A stretch of DNA of 16,767 bases from DATBMY01 sp036554605 (GCA_036554605.1 DATBMY010000411.1:1-16767); one strand, 5' to 3'. Positions 1 to 7,427 are shown, counted from the first letter of the stretch. The notes: a model not told the origin generated them from the sequence alone. Numbers and translations are program-made.

Positions 1-2
1 CG

Positions 3-191
3 CGAATCTGTCTAAGCCGTCGAATCCCCTCGATTGAGGAACTTGACCGCGAGGTACAGGCGATTGTCAAAGAGCGAAACGAGTTAAAGATCAAAGTCGA
101 GTGGCAGTTCTCAATCGGGCAAGCGCGCGAGAAGTTGAGACGCCACTACAAGCAGGTGAAGTCAAAAACTTCGATTACAGAGTACTCGTAG
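3..191 (+). CDS. IS630-family transposase, C-terminal fragment (5' end outside window)
   Basis: This open frame enters from the left edge and ends at the TAG at 189-191, giving 62 residues. It starts close to a CLSRRIP motif and ends with WQFSIGQAREKL followed by RRHY. The pattern CLxRRIP, about 30 residues, then WxFxxxxARxKLxxxY is the typical end of IS630/Tc1-mariner-type transposases, just after the DDE catalytic domain. The DDE residues lie outside the window, so whether the full transposase is intact cannot be judged. The end overlaps the convergent primase gene by 17 bp, which suggests that the insertion sequence sits against, or truncated, that gene. No terminal inverted repeat could be identified after the stop with only one end visible. 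Confidence 0.72.
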   Translation, partial: RICLSRRIPSIEELDREVQAIVKERNELKIKVEWQFSIGQAREKLRRHYKQVKSKTSITEYS

Positions 192-1032
192 GACTGCTTT
201 CTGACCTGTCCTCTTTTGCTGAAGGCGATATATCAAGCCACTTTTGGAAAGAACTAACTACCCTTTCACCGATCAATTCTGCCAGGGTCGGAAACCCCGT
301 TGCCTTCTCGCCTGAGCGTATCTTCCGCTCAGTATATTCGACGGCTTCGATACGCTTCTCTAGCTCGTCATCATTGGCGGCGGCGGCAACAATTCGGATA
401 AGCTTTTCAACGCTTCTATGAGGCCAATCTAAGCGCAGCAGCCCGCCCGTTATGGCAAGCGCCACCTCTTGACGTTCGCCCTCTCTCCAATGGCGTGCAA
501 GCAGTGCGCAGGCCGCAAGCCTTTGAACAAATTTCAACAGGTTATGGCCGTTAGCAACCGATGGTGATAACTCGCCATACCACTGGTAAAGCTCGCCTGA
601 AGGATGAATACTTGGCGGCACAACTGTCTGACCACCTGTGCTGCGAAGCTCCACTATCATGGCCCGTTCATCTGTACTACCTAGGGCTGGATCTTTGAAT
701 TTGATTGTGGGAATGAGAGGGCTACAGCAATACCAGCGATGAGAACGAGGTGATGCGTCCCGCCCGCTAACCATCCGTGTGGTCGGAAGGATCTCATCAG
801 CAATGGTGAGAGCTTTGGAGCAATCCAGATCAACATCAACAAGGCCGCTTGAAGGCTCACCTAGCAGCAGGCCTACATTTTGCTCATTGTTGAAGCATTG
901 AGGCAATTCATCGCGGGACCATCTTTCATTTTGCCATCCCTTCCTGTTCGGATTCTTCGACCCGTACGGTATGGGAATAGGCATCCAACCGCGTGAAAGG
1001 TAATCGATTGCGCAATCAAGCGTACTGCCCAT
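175..1032 (-). CDS. Bifunctional DNA primase/polymerase (prim-pol) domain protein
   Basis: This 285-residue protein matches the prim-pol family of archaeo-eukaryotic-type primases found on plasmids, phages and integrated elements. Visible hallmarks, in order, are the N-terminal YLSRGWMPIPI segment and a Lys-Gly-Trp, then NVGLLLG followed by the acidic motif VDVDLD (about residues 65-70, presumed metal-binding catalytic acids), an HRWY motif near residue 98, and the IVELRSTGGQTVVPPSIHPSG block around residues 126-146. The family primes or extends DNA for replication of the carrying element. No helicase domain follows, so it is either a stand-alone prim-pol or was shortened at its 3' end, where it overlaps the IS630 gene by 17 bp. 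The ATG lies 6 bp after the stop of the upstream excisionase-like gene, with AGAGG at 1043-1047, so the two form an operon. Family assignment is confident; the role in element replication is inferred. Confidence 0.87.
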   Translation of the reverse strand: MGSTLDCAIDYLSRGWMPIPIPYGSKNPNRKGWQNERWSRDELPQCFNNEQNVGLLLGEPSSGLVDVDLDCSKALTIADEILPTTRMVSGRDASPRSHRWYCCSPLIPTIKFKDPALGSTDERAMIVELRSTGGQTVVPPSIHPSGELYQWYGELSPSVANGHNLLKFVQRLAACALLARHWREGERQEVALAITGGLLRLDWPHRSVEKLIRIVAAAANDDELEKRIEAVEYTERKIRSGEKATGFPTLAELIGERVVSSFQKWLDISPSAKEDRSESSPTSTL

Positions 1033-1038
1033 TATGCG

Positions 1039-1248
1039 CTATCCTCTTTGAGATTCTTCTCTTAATTCAGAGGGCTGACCGGAACCACCGTTCCTGATCC
1101 ACTCTTCTAAAGCATTGGCATCTACTCGGACCTGGCGGCCCATCTTCACGGCGGGCAGAATACCTAAACGAATTAGCTCGTAAGCTCTCGCAGTAGTCGT
1201 GTCAATAATCCCCGCAACTTCAGGAACTCGCAGCAATCTTGTACTCAT
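1039..1248 (-). CDS. Excisionase/MerR-like helix-turn-helix DNA-binding protein
   Basis: This 69-residue protein is a single winged-helix domain of the excisionase (HTH_17) type. LLRVPEVAGIIDTTTARAYELIRLGILPAVKMGRQVRV gives the usual order: a helix, a turn with a run of threonines before the recognition helix, then the wing with GRQVRV, ending in DANALEEWI. Such proteins act as recombination directionality factors or as small repressors on integrated elements. A strong Shine-Dalgarno AGGAGGT at 1257-1263, 8 bases from the ATG, fixes the start. The gene is followed 6 bp later by the prim-pol gene, a common layout in satellite-like elements. The repeats upstream at 1294-1341 could be its own operator. 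Without an integrase in view, excisionase and repressor roles cannot be separated. Confidence 0.88.
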   Translation of the reverse strand: MSTRLLRVPEVAGIIDTTTARAYELIRLGILPAVKMGRQVRVDANALEEWIRNGGSGQPSELREESQRG

Positions 1249-1293
1249 CAGTAACTACCTCCTGTAAATTGTCCGGAACCAATCTAACTGAGG

Positions 1294-1343
1294 AAATAGC
1301 CACTTCGATACAAGATAATTGAGCCAGAGAACTGGCTATTTTT
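1294..1343. repeat. Nested inverted repeats upstream of the excisionase-like gene (possible operator or hairpin)
   Basis: AAATAGCCA at 1294-1302 is the exact reverse complement of TGGCTATTT at 1333-1341. Inside it, AGCCAG (1322-1327) and CTGGCT (1332-1337) form a tight 6-bp hairpin with an AGAA loop, followed by a run of five T on the plus strand. The half-site AGCCA/TGGCT therefore occurs three times in 44 bases. It lies between the unrecognised gene (ending 1412) and the excisionase-like gene (starting 1248), both on the minus strand. It could be an operator or a plus-strand terminator; no plus-strand gene is present here to terminate, which favours a regulatory site. Confidence 0.45.
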
Positions 1344-1411
1344 ACGATAGATATTAAAACGTCTGGGGATATAACAAAGCGATGTCAGAGCCTATTATAC
1401 GAGAGATAGTG

Positions 1412-2368
1412 TCATTGTTTTTCAGGACGGCCAGAAGGGAATCTTTCCTCTAAGCGAGCAGCCCAAGATGGCTCAACAAGTTCCAGAATCTCTTTTACTG
1501 CTTCCTTGACCGCTTTTCGAGTCGGCTTCTTACCATTTAGTTTGGGTTCCGACGAGCGGGCCACTTCACTATACTTCTCACCAAGCACCCAAACCCGCAC
1601 AGCCCACTCTAAGTGAGTCTTGAGCTTCGGTTTCGTTTTTACCCGTTTCAACCCTGGTTGCCTCTTGATGGAAGCTATTACTCTATTAGCATACTCAGTG
1701 GCTTCCTTTCTAACTAAGCCAGCATAAGTATCCCTATATGATTTATGGACAACAGATAATATAGGATCATTTTCCAATCTCTGTTTTGCTTCCCATTCGA
1801 GGCGAATAAGATAACCTTCTTTGAGTGGGTCAAGGTACGGGTCCCATGCAGGCAGCCGCCCAGGTGGGGAAGGCAAATCGAGTGGAAGCAAATGAGGAAC
1901 ATTTTTGATTTCAAGAACTGGATAGTCAAAGATAAGATCGACTTTATCTTTGTAGGTTTTCTTTCCTTCCTCATCTGGCACGACTTTGTATGCAGGATAA
2001 AACCAGGAAAACTCGCCATGCTCAAAACCTACATACCTACGCATTGCTAGAAGGGTAGTATCAATACACCAATCGGCTTGCAGGTTCCAGTCTTGTGCCC
2101 ACTGTTTGAGACTATCAAGAAATGCTTTTGCTTCTGTCAGATTCTCAAGCAATTTCCAGCTTTTATTAAGGTCATTCCAGAACTCGTCAGGCTTATCGTG
2201 TAGTACGGTGTTATATAAATTGCGGAAGAGTATAAACGGGCCATCGCGCGCTTCGATCAGTATCTGCGGATGAATCTTTTCGGCAATTACGAGAAAACGG
2301 GTTTGCGTGAATTGTCTCGAATAACCTTCCGAATCCGCTTGTTCTATCTCACCCTGGCCAAGTTTCAT
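1412..2368 (-). CDS. Hypothetical protein of the mobile segment
   Basis: I do not recognise this protein. From the preferred ATG at 2368 it has 318 residues, soluble in character, with no signal peptide or membrane segment. A TTG start at 2428 would add 20 residues; the ATG is preferred because AAGGG lies 5 bases upstream of it. The C-terminal third is rich in lysine and glutamate, and a segment reading WVLGEKYSEVARSSEP followed by predicted helices could be a helix-turn-helix-like region, but this is weak. The middle part is rich in aromatic and proline residues. Base composition is clearly more AT-rich than the chromosomal genes to the right, and it lies between the primase operon and the putative end of the element, so it is probably element cargo or an accessory replication or maintenance gene. 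Function is unknown. Confidence 0.7.
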   Translation of the reverse strand: MKLGQGEIEQADSEGYSRQFTQTRFLVIAEKIHPQILIEARDGPFILFRNLYNTVLHDKPDEFWNDLNKSWKLLENLTEAKAFLDSLKQWAQDWNLQADWCIDTTLLAMRRYVGFEHGEFSWFYPAYKVVPDEEGKKTYKDKVDLIFDYPVLEIKNVPHLLPLDLPSPPGRLPAWDPYLDPLKEGYLIRLEWEAKQRLENDPILSVVHKSYRDTYAGLVRKEATEYANRVIASIKRQPGLKRVKTKPKLKTHLEWAVRVWVLGEKYSEVARSSEPKLNGKKPTRKAVKEAVKEILELVEPSWAARLEERFPSGRPEKQ

Positions 2369-2398
2369 CTTCACCCTTACAAGCAAAAGCGATTTTGT

Positions 2399-2419
2399 TG
2401 TGTGCCAAATGTGTGCCAA
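2399..2419. repeat. Direct repeat TGTGTGCCAA, two copies with 11-bp period
   Basis: TGTGTGCCAA occurs at 2399-2408 and again at 2410-2419, one base apart. It lies upstream of the preferred ATG (2368) of the unrecognised minus-strand gene, in its leader or in its extreme 5' end if the TTG at 2428 is used. An 11-bp period places both copies on nearly the same face of the helix, as in iterons or tandem operators. With only two copies, chance or coding constraint is not excluded. Confidence 0.35.
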
Positions 2420-2459
2420 CCCATCCAAACAACCAAAAACTGAGCATCACGCAAAATAA

Positions 2460-2530
2460 TAGCTGAGTCCGGTAAGTTCAAACTAGAGTAAAGCTTACGT
2501 CACTCTTGCAAACTTAACCAAACTCAGCTA
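2460..2530. repeat. Imperfect long inverted repeat at the AT-rich/GC-rich boundary (possible element end)
   Basis: TAGCTGAGT at 2460-2468 and ACTCAGCTA at 2522-2530 are perfect 9-bp inverted repeats. The pairing continues imperfectly inward (GGTAAGTT against AACTTAACC, then AGAGT against ACTCT). The whole 71-base stretch could fold as a cruciform or hairpin. It lies between the last gene of the AT-rich segment and the first chromosomal gene, where base composition changes, so it may be an attachment site or terminal structure of the mobile segment. It might alternatively be a terminator, but no T-run follows the stem directly. Confidence 0.45.
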
Positions 2531-2640
2531 AAAAGCCTTTCTTACGAAGGCACGTCCGAGATACAGAAGCTTGTCATAGCCTCTCAGTTGCTGAAGTGAG
2601 CGCTTGTGTAAGATATTAGAAGCATAAGGGGAGAACGCAA

Positions 2641-3195
2641 ATGAGCAAACCAGTTCGCATTCTTGGCATCGCCGGAAGTCTTCGCCGCGAGTCCTACAAC
2701 CGCGCGGCCTTGCGCGCCGCGACCGGGCTCGTGCCCGACGACGCGACGCTCGAAACATTTGAGCTTGACCACATTCCCGGATTCAACCAGGACGAAGAGC
2801 AGAATCCGCCCGCCAAGGTTGTGGAGCTAAAAAAGCGCATAAGAGAGGCGGACGCAATTTTGATTGTGACGCCGGAGTATAATTATTCTGTGCCCGGCGT
2901 CTTGAAGAATGCGATTGACTGGGCATCGAGACCATACGGCGACAGCGCGTGGTCGGGAAAACCGGCGGCCATTATGGGCGCCTCCATAGGGACAATCGGC
3001 ACGGCGCGCGCGCAGTATCATCTGCGGCAGATGTTCGTCTTCCTGAATATGTTTCCCATCAACCAGCCGGAGGTGATGATCGGCAATGCCTCCGAGCGGT
3101 TCGACGCCGAGGGAAATCTGACCGATGACCAGACAAAAGAGTTCATACGCCAGCTGCTGAAGAACCTGGCGGACTGGACCCGTCGCATCGGATAG
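2641..3195 (+). CDS. NAD(P)H-dependent FMN reductase (ChrR/YieF/azoreductase-like flavoprotein)
   Basis: This 184-residue protein has the single flavodoxin-like fold of the NADPH-dependent FMN reductase family, which reduces FMN, quinones, azo dyes or chromate with NAD(P)H in the cytoplasm. The phosphate-binding loop is GIAGSLRRESYNRAAL near residues 9-24. The family motif around the flavin reads TPEYNYSVPGVLKNAIDWASRP (about residues 78-99 when read in two parts: TPEYNYSVPG then VLKNAIDWASRP). Length is typical. The ATG at 2641 is preceded by AAGGGGAG at 2626-2633. It is the first gene on the GC-rich side of the boundary. The next gene, an alcohol dehydrogenase 160 bp downstream on the same strand, has its own Shine-Dalgarno; co-transcription is possible but not shown. 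The natural substrate cannot be deduced. Confidence 0.9.
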   Translation: MSKPVRILGIAGSLRRESYNRAALRAATGLVPDDATLETFELDHIPGFNQDEEQNPPAKVVELKKRIREADAILIVTPEYNYSVPGVLKNAIDWASRPYGDSAWSGKPAAIMGASIGTIGTARAQYHLRQMFVFLNMFPINQPEVMIGNASERFDAEGNLTDDQTKEFIRQLLKNLADWTRRIG

Positions 3196-3355
3196 CCTCG
3201 GACGCAAAAACTCTGATAGGCCGGAGTCTAAGCGCTTCCCCGCCCGGCTCGACTTGCCGGCTCTTGCTAAAGCGGCGTCAGCTCGCCGCGCTCCAAACCT
3301 GGACGCTACTGTGACATCTCTAGTAATCGTTCGACTGGTGTAAAGGAGGTCTGTC

Positions 3356-4396
3356 ATGCGTGCAGTAAGATTTGTTGGAGTCGGTCAAGGCGCCCGGATA
3401 ACCGATGTTTCAAAGCCCTCGCCCGGGCCGGGGCAGGTTCTTATAAAGATAGGCGGCGCGGGCGTCTGCCACTCGGACCTGCATATTATGGAAGAGGATT
3501 TCGGCTTCGGCGACTCATTCACCCTCGGCCATGAAAATGCCGGATGGGTGGCCGAGCTTGGAGAAGGCGTCACGGGTTTAAAGCAAGGCGACGGGGTGGC
3601 TGTCTACGGCCCGTGGGGATGTGGTCGCTGCCATGCCTGCCAGCAGTCGATGGAGAACTACTGTGAGAACTGGGCGGAGATGGGCGCCTTCGGAGGCGGT
3701 CTGGGATTCGACGGCGGGATGGCCGAATATATGCTGGTTCCTTCGGCCCGGCTGCTGGTCCCGCTTGGGAGTTTAAGCCCGGCAAAAGCGGCTCCTCTAA
3801 GCGACGCCGCGCTGACTCCTTATCACGCCATAAAGCGCGCCCTCCCGCATCTTCACGCCGGCGCTACCGTCGTGGTGATAGGCGTAGGCGGGCTCGGCCA
3901 CATGGCGGTTCAGCTCGTGCGCGCGCTTGCTCCCGTGCGCATCATCGCCGCCGACGTAGATGACACGAAGCTTGAGCAGGCAAAGTCGCTCGGCGCCGAT
4001 GACATAGTCAACAACCGCAATATTGACGCGGCGGCCGAGCATATACGGAAAATCGCCGGCCCGCGGGGCGCGGGTCTGGTTCTGGACTGCGTGGGCGTGC
4101 AACCGACTATTGACCTCGGCGCGAGGTTGCTTGGGCGCAACAGCGTATGGACGATTGTCGGGCTGGGCGGCGGCCACCACGACTTTCACCACGGCAGCAC
4201 GCCCTACGGCACGGTGATGAGCATACCGTATTGGGGATCGCGACTCGAATTGATGGAAGTGATTTCGATGGCAAGCGAAGGGCGTATCCACGCGGAGATC
4301 ACCGAGTATCCGCTGGAGCAGGCGGTTGAAGTCTATGACAAATTGAAGGCCGGGCAGATCACGGGCCGCGCCGTGCTTGTGCCGCGTGCCGCATAG
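3356..4396 (+). CDS. adhA: Zinc-dependent NAD(P) alcohol dehydrogenase (ADH-A-like)
   Basis: A 346-residue medium-chain dehydrogenase that oxidises alcohols or reduces aldehydes and ketones with NAD(P) in the cytoplasm. The catalytic zinc ligands are visible as C38 (GVCHSD), H59-E60 (LGHEN) and D150. The structural zinc site has four cysteines, C89, C92, C95 and C103, in the segment following VYGPWGCG. The Rossmann loop is GVGGLG at 176-181. The stretches YGPWGCG, ENYC, LTPYHAI and PYWGSRLELMEV resemble the Rhodococcus ADH-A secondary alcohol dehydrogenase group, as recalled from that family. Near the end of the Rossmann strand, AADVDDTKLEQA has an aspartate, which favours NAD over NADP. A perfect AAAGGAGGT at 3342-3350 fixes the start. 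It ends 19 bp before the end of the convergent peroxiredoxin gene. Confidence 0.93.
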   Translation: MRAVRFVGVGQGARITDVSKPSPGPGQVLIKIGGAGVCHSDLHIMEEDFGFGDSFTLGHENAGWVAELGEGVTGLKQGDGVAVYGPWGCGRCHACQQSMENYCENWAEMGAFGGGLGFDGGMAEYMLVPSARLLVPLGSLSPAKAAPLSDAALTPYHAIKRALPHLHAGATVVVIGVGGLGHMAVQLVRALAPVRIIAADVDDTKLEQAKSLGADDIVNNRNIDAAAEHIRKIAGPRGAGLVLDCVGVQPTIDLGARLLGRNSVWTIVGLGGGHHDFHHGSTPYGTVMSIPYWGSRLELMEVISMASEGRIHAEITEYPLEQAVEVYDKLKAGQITGRAVLVPRAA

Positions 4397-4415
4397 ACGT
4401 TCGAGAAGACTGTCG

Positions 4416-4880
4416 TCAACGCATGCGGTCGAGCGCGTCGAGCACTTCGCGGCTGTGCTCGGCAGGGCTCACTTTCGTGAAGAGATGAGCTATGCGGCCG
4501 CGTTCGTCGATGATAAAAGTAGAGCGCTTTATTCCCCAGATCTTGCGCCCGTACATGTTTTTTAGCTGCCACGCGCCGTAGCTTTCGGCCGTCTCGTGCT
4601 CGGCGTCGGTTAGAAGCTGAAAGCCGAGGCCATACTTTTCGCGAAATCTTTTGTGCGTGGCAGCGTCGTCGGTCGAGACCCCGACCACTATTGCGTTGCG
4701 GCGCTCGTACTCGGCGAGGTCATCTTGAAACCCGCGCGCCTCGCGCGTGCAGCCCGGCGTCAAATCGCGCGGGTAGAAATAGAGCACGAGACGCTTGCCT
4801 CGAAAGTCGGATAGCTTTACGGCGCGCCCCTGCTCGTCTTTCAATCTTAGACGGGGCGCCTTCTCTCCTGCTGAAACCAT
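4416..4880 (-). CDS. bcp: Peroxiredoxin, Bcp/PrxQ type (thiol peroxidase)
   Basis: A 154-residue thioredoxin-fold peroxidase that reduces hydrogen peroxide and organic hydroperoxides in the cytoplasm. The active-site loop is PRDLTPGCT, with P37, T41 and peroxidatic C44; the conserved arginine is R119 in IKRSTFIID. C44 is the only cysteine in the protein, so the resolving cysteine found five residues later in E. coli Bcp is absent, and the enzyme should work in a 1-Cys manner with an external thiol. The loop has DL where DD is usual. AAGGAG at 4888-4893, 7 bases from the ATG, supports the start, and a near-consensus promoter lies at 4943-4971. It is convergent with the alcohol dehydrogenase gene and divergent from the diheme cytochrome gene. 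Confidence 0.95.
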   Translation of the reverse strand: MVSAGEKAPRLRLKDEQGRAVKLSDFRGKRLVLYFYPRDLTPGCTREARGFQDDLAEYERRNAIVVGVSTDDAATHKRFREKYGLGFQLLTDAEHETAESYGAWQLKNMYGRKIWGIKRSTFIIDERGRIAHLFTKVSPAEHSREVLDALDRMR

Positions 4881-4942
4881 TCGCCTTCTCCTTCGATAGC
4901 TCTCCGCGGCTATGCTAGAATGATTGCGGTCTGAGGATTGGG

Positions 4943-4971
4943 ATTATATTTTTGAGCGCGTCTTCAGTCAA
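4943..4971 (-). promoter_or_regulatory. Sigma-70-type promoter for the peroxiredoxin gene
   Basis: Read on the minus strand, TTGACT (plus-strand positions 4966-4971) is followed after exactly 17 bases by TATAAT (4943-4948). The match is five of six and six of six to the -35 and -10 consensus. Transcription would start near 4936, giving a leader of about 55 bases before the ATG at 4880. This is one of the two best promoter matches in the window. Confidence 0.7.
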
Positions 4972-5027
4972 AAGGCCGGTCGAGCATCGGGGCCGGACCA
5001 ATAATCTATAATCTGGAGCACTACTAA

Positions 5028-5600
5028 ATGAAGAAGGAACATGTGGTTTATGGTGTGGCGGGATTATTTCTGGGACTTTTTCTCGGTTTCTGGACCGCGA
5101 ACACTCTGATGCCCAAGCCGGGCGCGCCCCAGGCGACTGGAGGCCAGACGCAGGGCGCGCAATCGGTCAACAGCGGGCAGGAGGAGCTCCCGCCCGGCCA
5201 CCCGCCCGTCGACCCTAATAACCCGGTGCAAGCTCCTCCGCTTCCGGGGTCCGGCGGCGCGCAGAGCGCGAGCGCGGAAGCATCGGCGACCTCTATGCCG
5301 TCGCTTTTGCCCGCGTCCGACGGCAAGCCGGCGGAGCAGGCTTATAAGAATATAAAGGTCCTTAAAGGCGTGCCCGCCAGCCGCATCGACGCCATAATGG
5401 ACTCATTTACCAAACAGCTTGGCGTCGACTGCACCCACTGTCACGTCTCCGAGGCCGAGCCCGAAAAAGATACTCCGCGCAAAGAGGTCGCGCGCAAGTG
5501 GATCGTAAACGTGCAGACTACCAACAAGCAGATGGGCGGCGCCAATCAGGTCACCTGCTACACCTGTCACAGGGGCAACCCGCGCCCGCCCGGACAATAG
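5028..5600 (+). CDS. Membrane-anchored diheme cytochrome c, reaction-centre cytochrome subunit-like
   Basis: A 190-residue protein with an N-terminal hydrophobic helix (about residues 6-26), probably an uncleaved anchor. A proline-, glycine- and glutamine-rich linker follows (about 29-100), then a small heme domain. Two heme-attachment motifs are present, CTHCH at 135-139 and CYTCH at 177-181. The domain opening (AYKNIKVLKGVP) and a methionine 11 residues before the first motif (M124) resemble the photosynthetic reaction centre cytochrome c subunit family, where a Met in the helix before each CxxCH is the axial ligand. In non-photosynthetic bacteria such proteins are presumed periplasmic electron carriers; the partner is unknown. 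GGAG at 5015-5018 supports the start. The gene stands alone between the divergent peroxiredoxin and the convergent receiver gene. Confidence 0.88.
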   Translation: MKKEHVVYGVAGLFLGLFLGFWTANTLMPKPGAPQATGGQTQGAQSVNSGQEELPPGHPPVDPNNPVQAPPLPGSGGAQSASAEASATSMPSLLPASDGKPAEQAYKNIKVLKGVPASRIDAIMDSFTKQLGVDCTHCHVSEAEPEKDTPRKEVARKWIVNVQTTNKQMGGANQVTCYTCHRGNPRPPGQ

Positions 5601-5605
5601 ATGCC

Positions 5606-5624
5606 GCGGCCCGCACGGGGCCGC
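5606..5624. terminator. GC-rich hairpin between convergent genes
   Basis: GCGGCCC (5606-5612) pairs perfectly with GGGCCGC (5618-5624) across a 5-base loop, starting 6 bases after the stop of the diheme cytochrome gene and ending 12 bases before the end of the convergent receiver gene. There is no T-run on either strand, so it is at best an imperfect bidirectional terminator. Confidence 0.45.
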
Positions 5625-5636
5625 CCGCCTGGCGGT

Positions 5637-6008
5637 TCACAACCCGAGCAGTTTTGCTATCGCCTGTTCCAGTCTTTCGAGATCGTTGGGTTTGATAAGG
5701 TATTCCTGAGCGCCCGCGGCAATCGCCGCCTCGCGGTCATAGGGATAAACGAGCGCGGAAAAAAAGAGTATGGGCGTCCGGGTGTCGAAGCCGCGGATCA
5801 TCTTACATAGCTCAAGCCCCATTCCATCGGACAAAATGCCCGCGAGAAGGTAAAGATCGTATCCACCCGCGCGCGCAAGGTCGAGCCCGCCTTCGATGCT
5901 TTCGGCCGTAGCCACGTCAAAGCCGGCCATCCGCAGCCGTAGCGATATGGCCAGCAGCGTATCGGCATACCCTTCCACGTAAAGAAGGCGGCGCTTCACG
6001 CGTTGCAT
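5637..6008 (-). CDS. Stand-alone receiver-domain protein with degenerate phosphorylation site
   Basis: A 123-residue CheY-like receiver domain with no output domain. The fold is clear: LLYVEGYADTLLAISLRL opens it, YDLYLLAGILSDGMGLELC covers the third strand and loop, FFSAL carries the conserved Ser (S84), and YLIKP carries the conserved Lys-Pro (K106-P107). The site that should be the phosphorylated aspartate, just after YDLYLL, is A56. In the acidic pocket only E12 remains and its partner is glycine (G13). It therefore should not be phosphorylated in the normal way and may act as a pseudo-receiver or protein-binding adaptor. A near-consensus promoter lies at 6086-6113, sharing its -10 with the divergent peroxidase operon. 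GGGA about 8 bases before the ATG is a weak Shine-Dalgarno. Confidence 0.88.
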   Translation of the reverse strand: MQRVKRRLLYVEGYADTLLAISLRLRMAGFDVATAESIEGGLDLARAGGYDLYLLAGILSDGMGLELCKMIRGFDTRTPILFFSALVYPYDREAAIAAGAQEYLIKPNDLERLEQAIAKLLGL

Positions 6009-6064
6009 AGATGATCCCTTCGTTTCTCAGATTCCCATGAGCGAGGATGAGTGCGGCTTTCTTA

Positions 6065-6093
6065 TTTACCTGAGAGGACCGCGCAATTATAAT
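6065..6093 (+). promoter_or_regulatory. Candidate promoter for the MauG-like operon
   Basis: TTTACC at 6065-6070 (four of six to the -35 consensus) is followed after 17 bases by a perfect TATAAT at 6088-6093. Transcription would start near 6100 and leave a leader of about 160 bases before the ATG at 6264. The -10 overlaps the -10 of the divergent receiver gene. The long leader shows no obvious structured element to my reading. Confidence 0.5.
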
Positions 6094-6113
6094 CGGCCGC
6101 GAATCAGAGTCAA
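6086..6113 (-). promoter_or_regulatory. Sigma-70-type promoter for the receiver gene
   Basis: On the minus strand TTGACT (plus positions 6108-6113) is followed after 16 bases by TATAAT (6086-6091). Start of transcription would be near 6079, about 70 bases before the ATG at 6008. The sequence ATTATAAT at 6086-6093 serves as -10 in both directions. Confidence 0.65.
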
Positions 6114-6263
6114 CAAGATATTTCCCGATTAAGCGAAGAACTTGCGTCATCTTCGCCCGCGTTGTAGTCTATCGGCATTAAGTCTGTATCCCCGCTTCAA
6201 TCACATGTAGTCGTTAGAGGCAGTCTTACTGGCACAGCTAAATGTATGTGGAGACGAACTACG

Positions 6264-7427
<1,164 letters not shown>

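Noticed and set aside
2460..2530. Integron attC site
   Set aside because: The outer arms lack the RYYYAAC and GTTRRRY core sites, and no integron integrase or cassette is seen.
2528..2772. Small minus-strand frames overlapping the start of the FMN reductase gene
   Set aside because: They are arginine-rich shadow frames and overlap a well-supported gene start with AAGGGGAG upstream.
5007..5012. TATAAT upstream of the diheme cytochrome gene as its -10 element
   Set aside because: There is no acceptable -35 at 16-19 bp upstream, and a start from it would fall at the ribosome-binding site GGAG (5015-5018) or after it.
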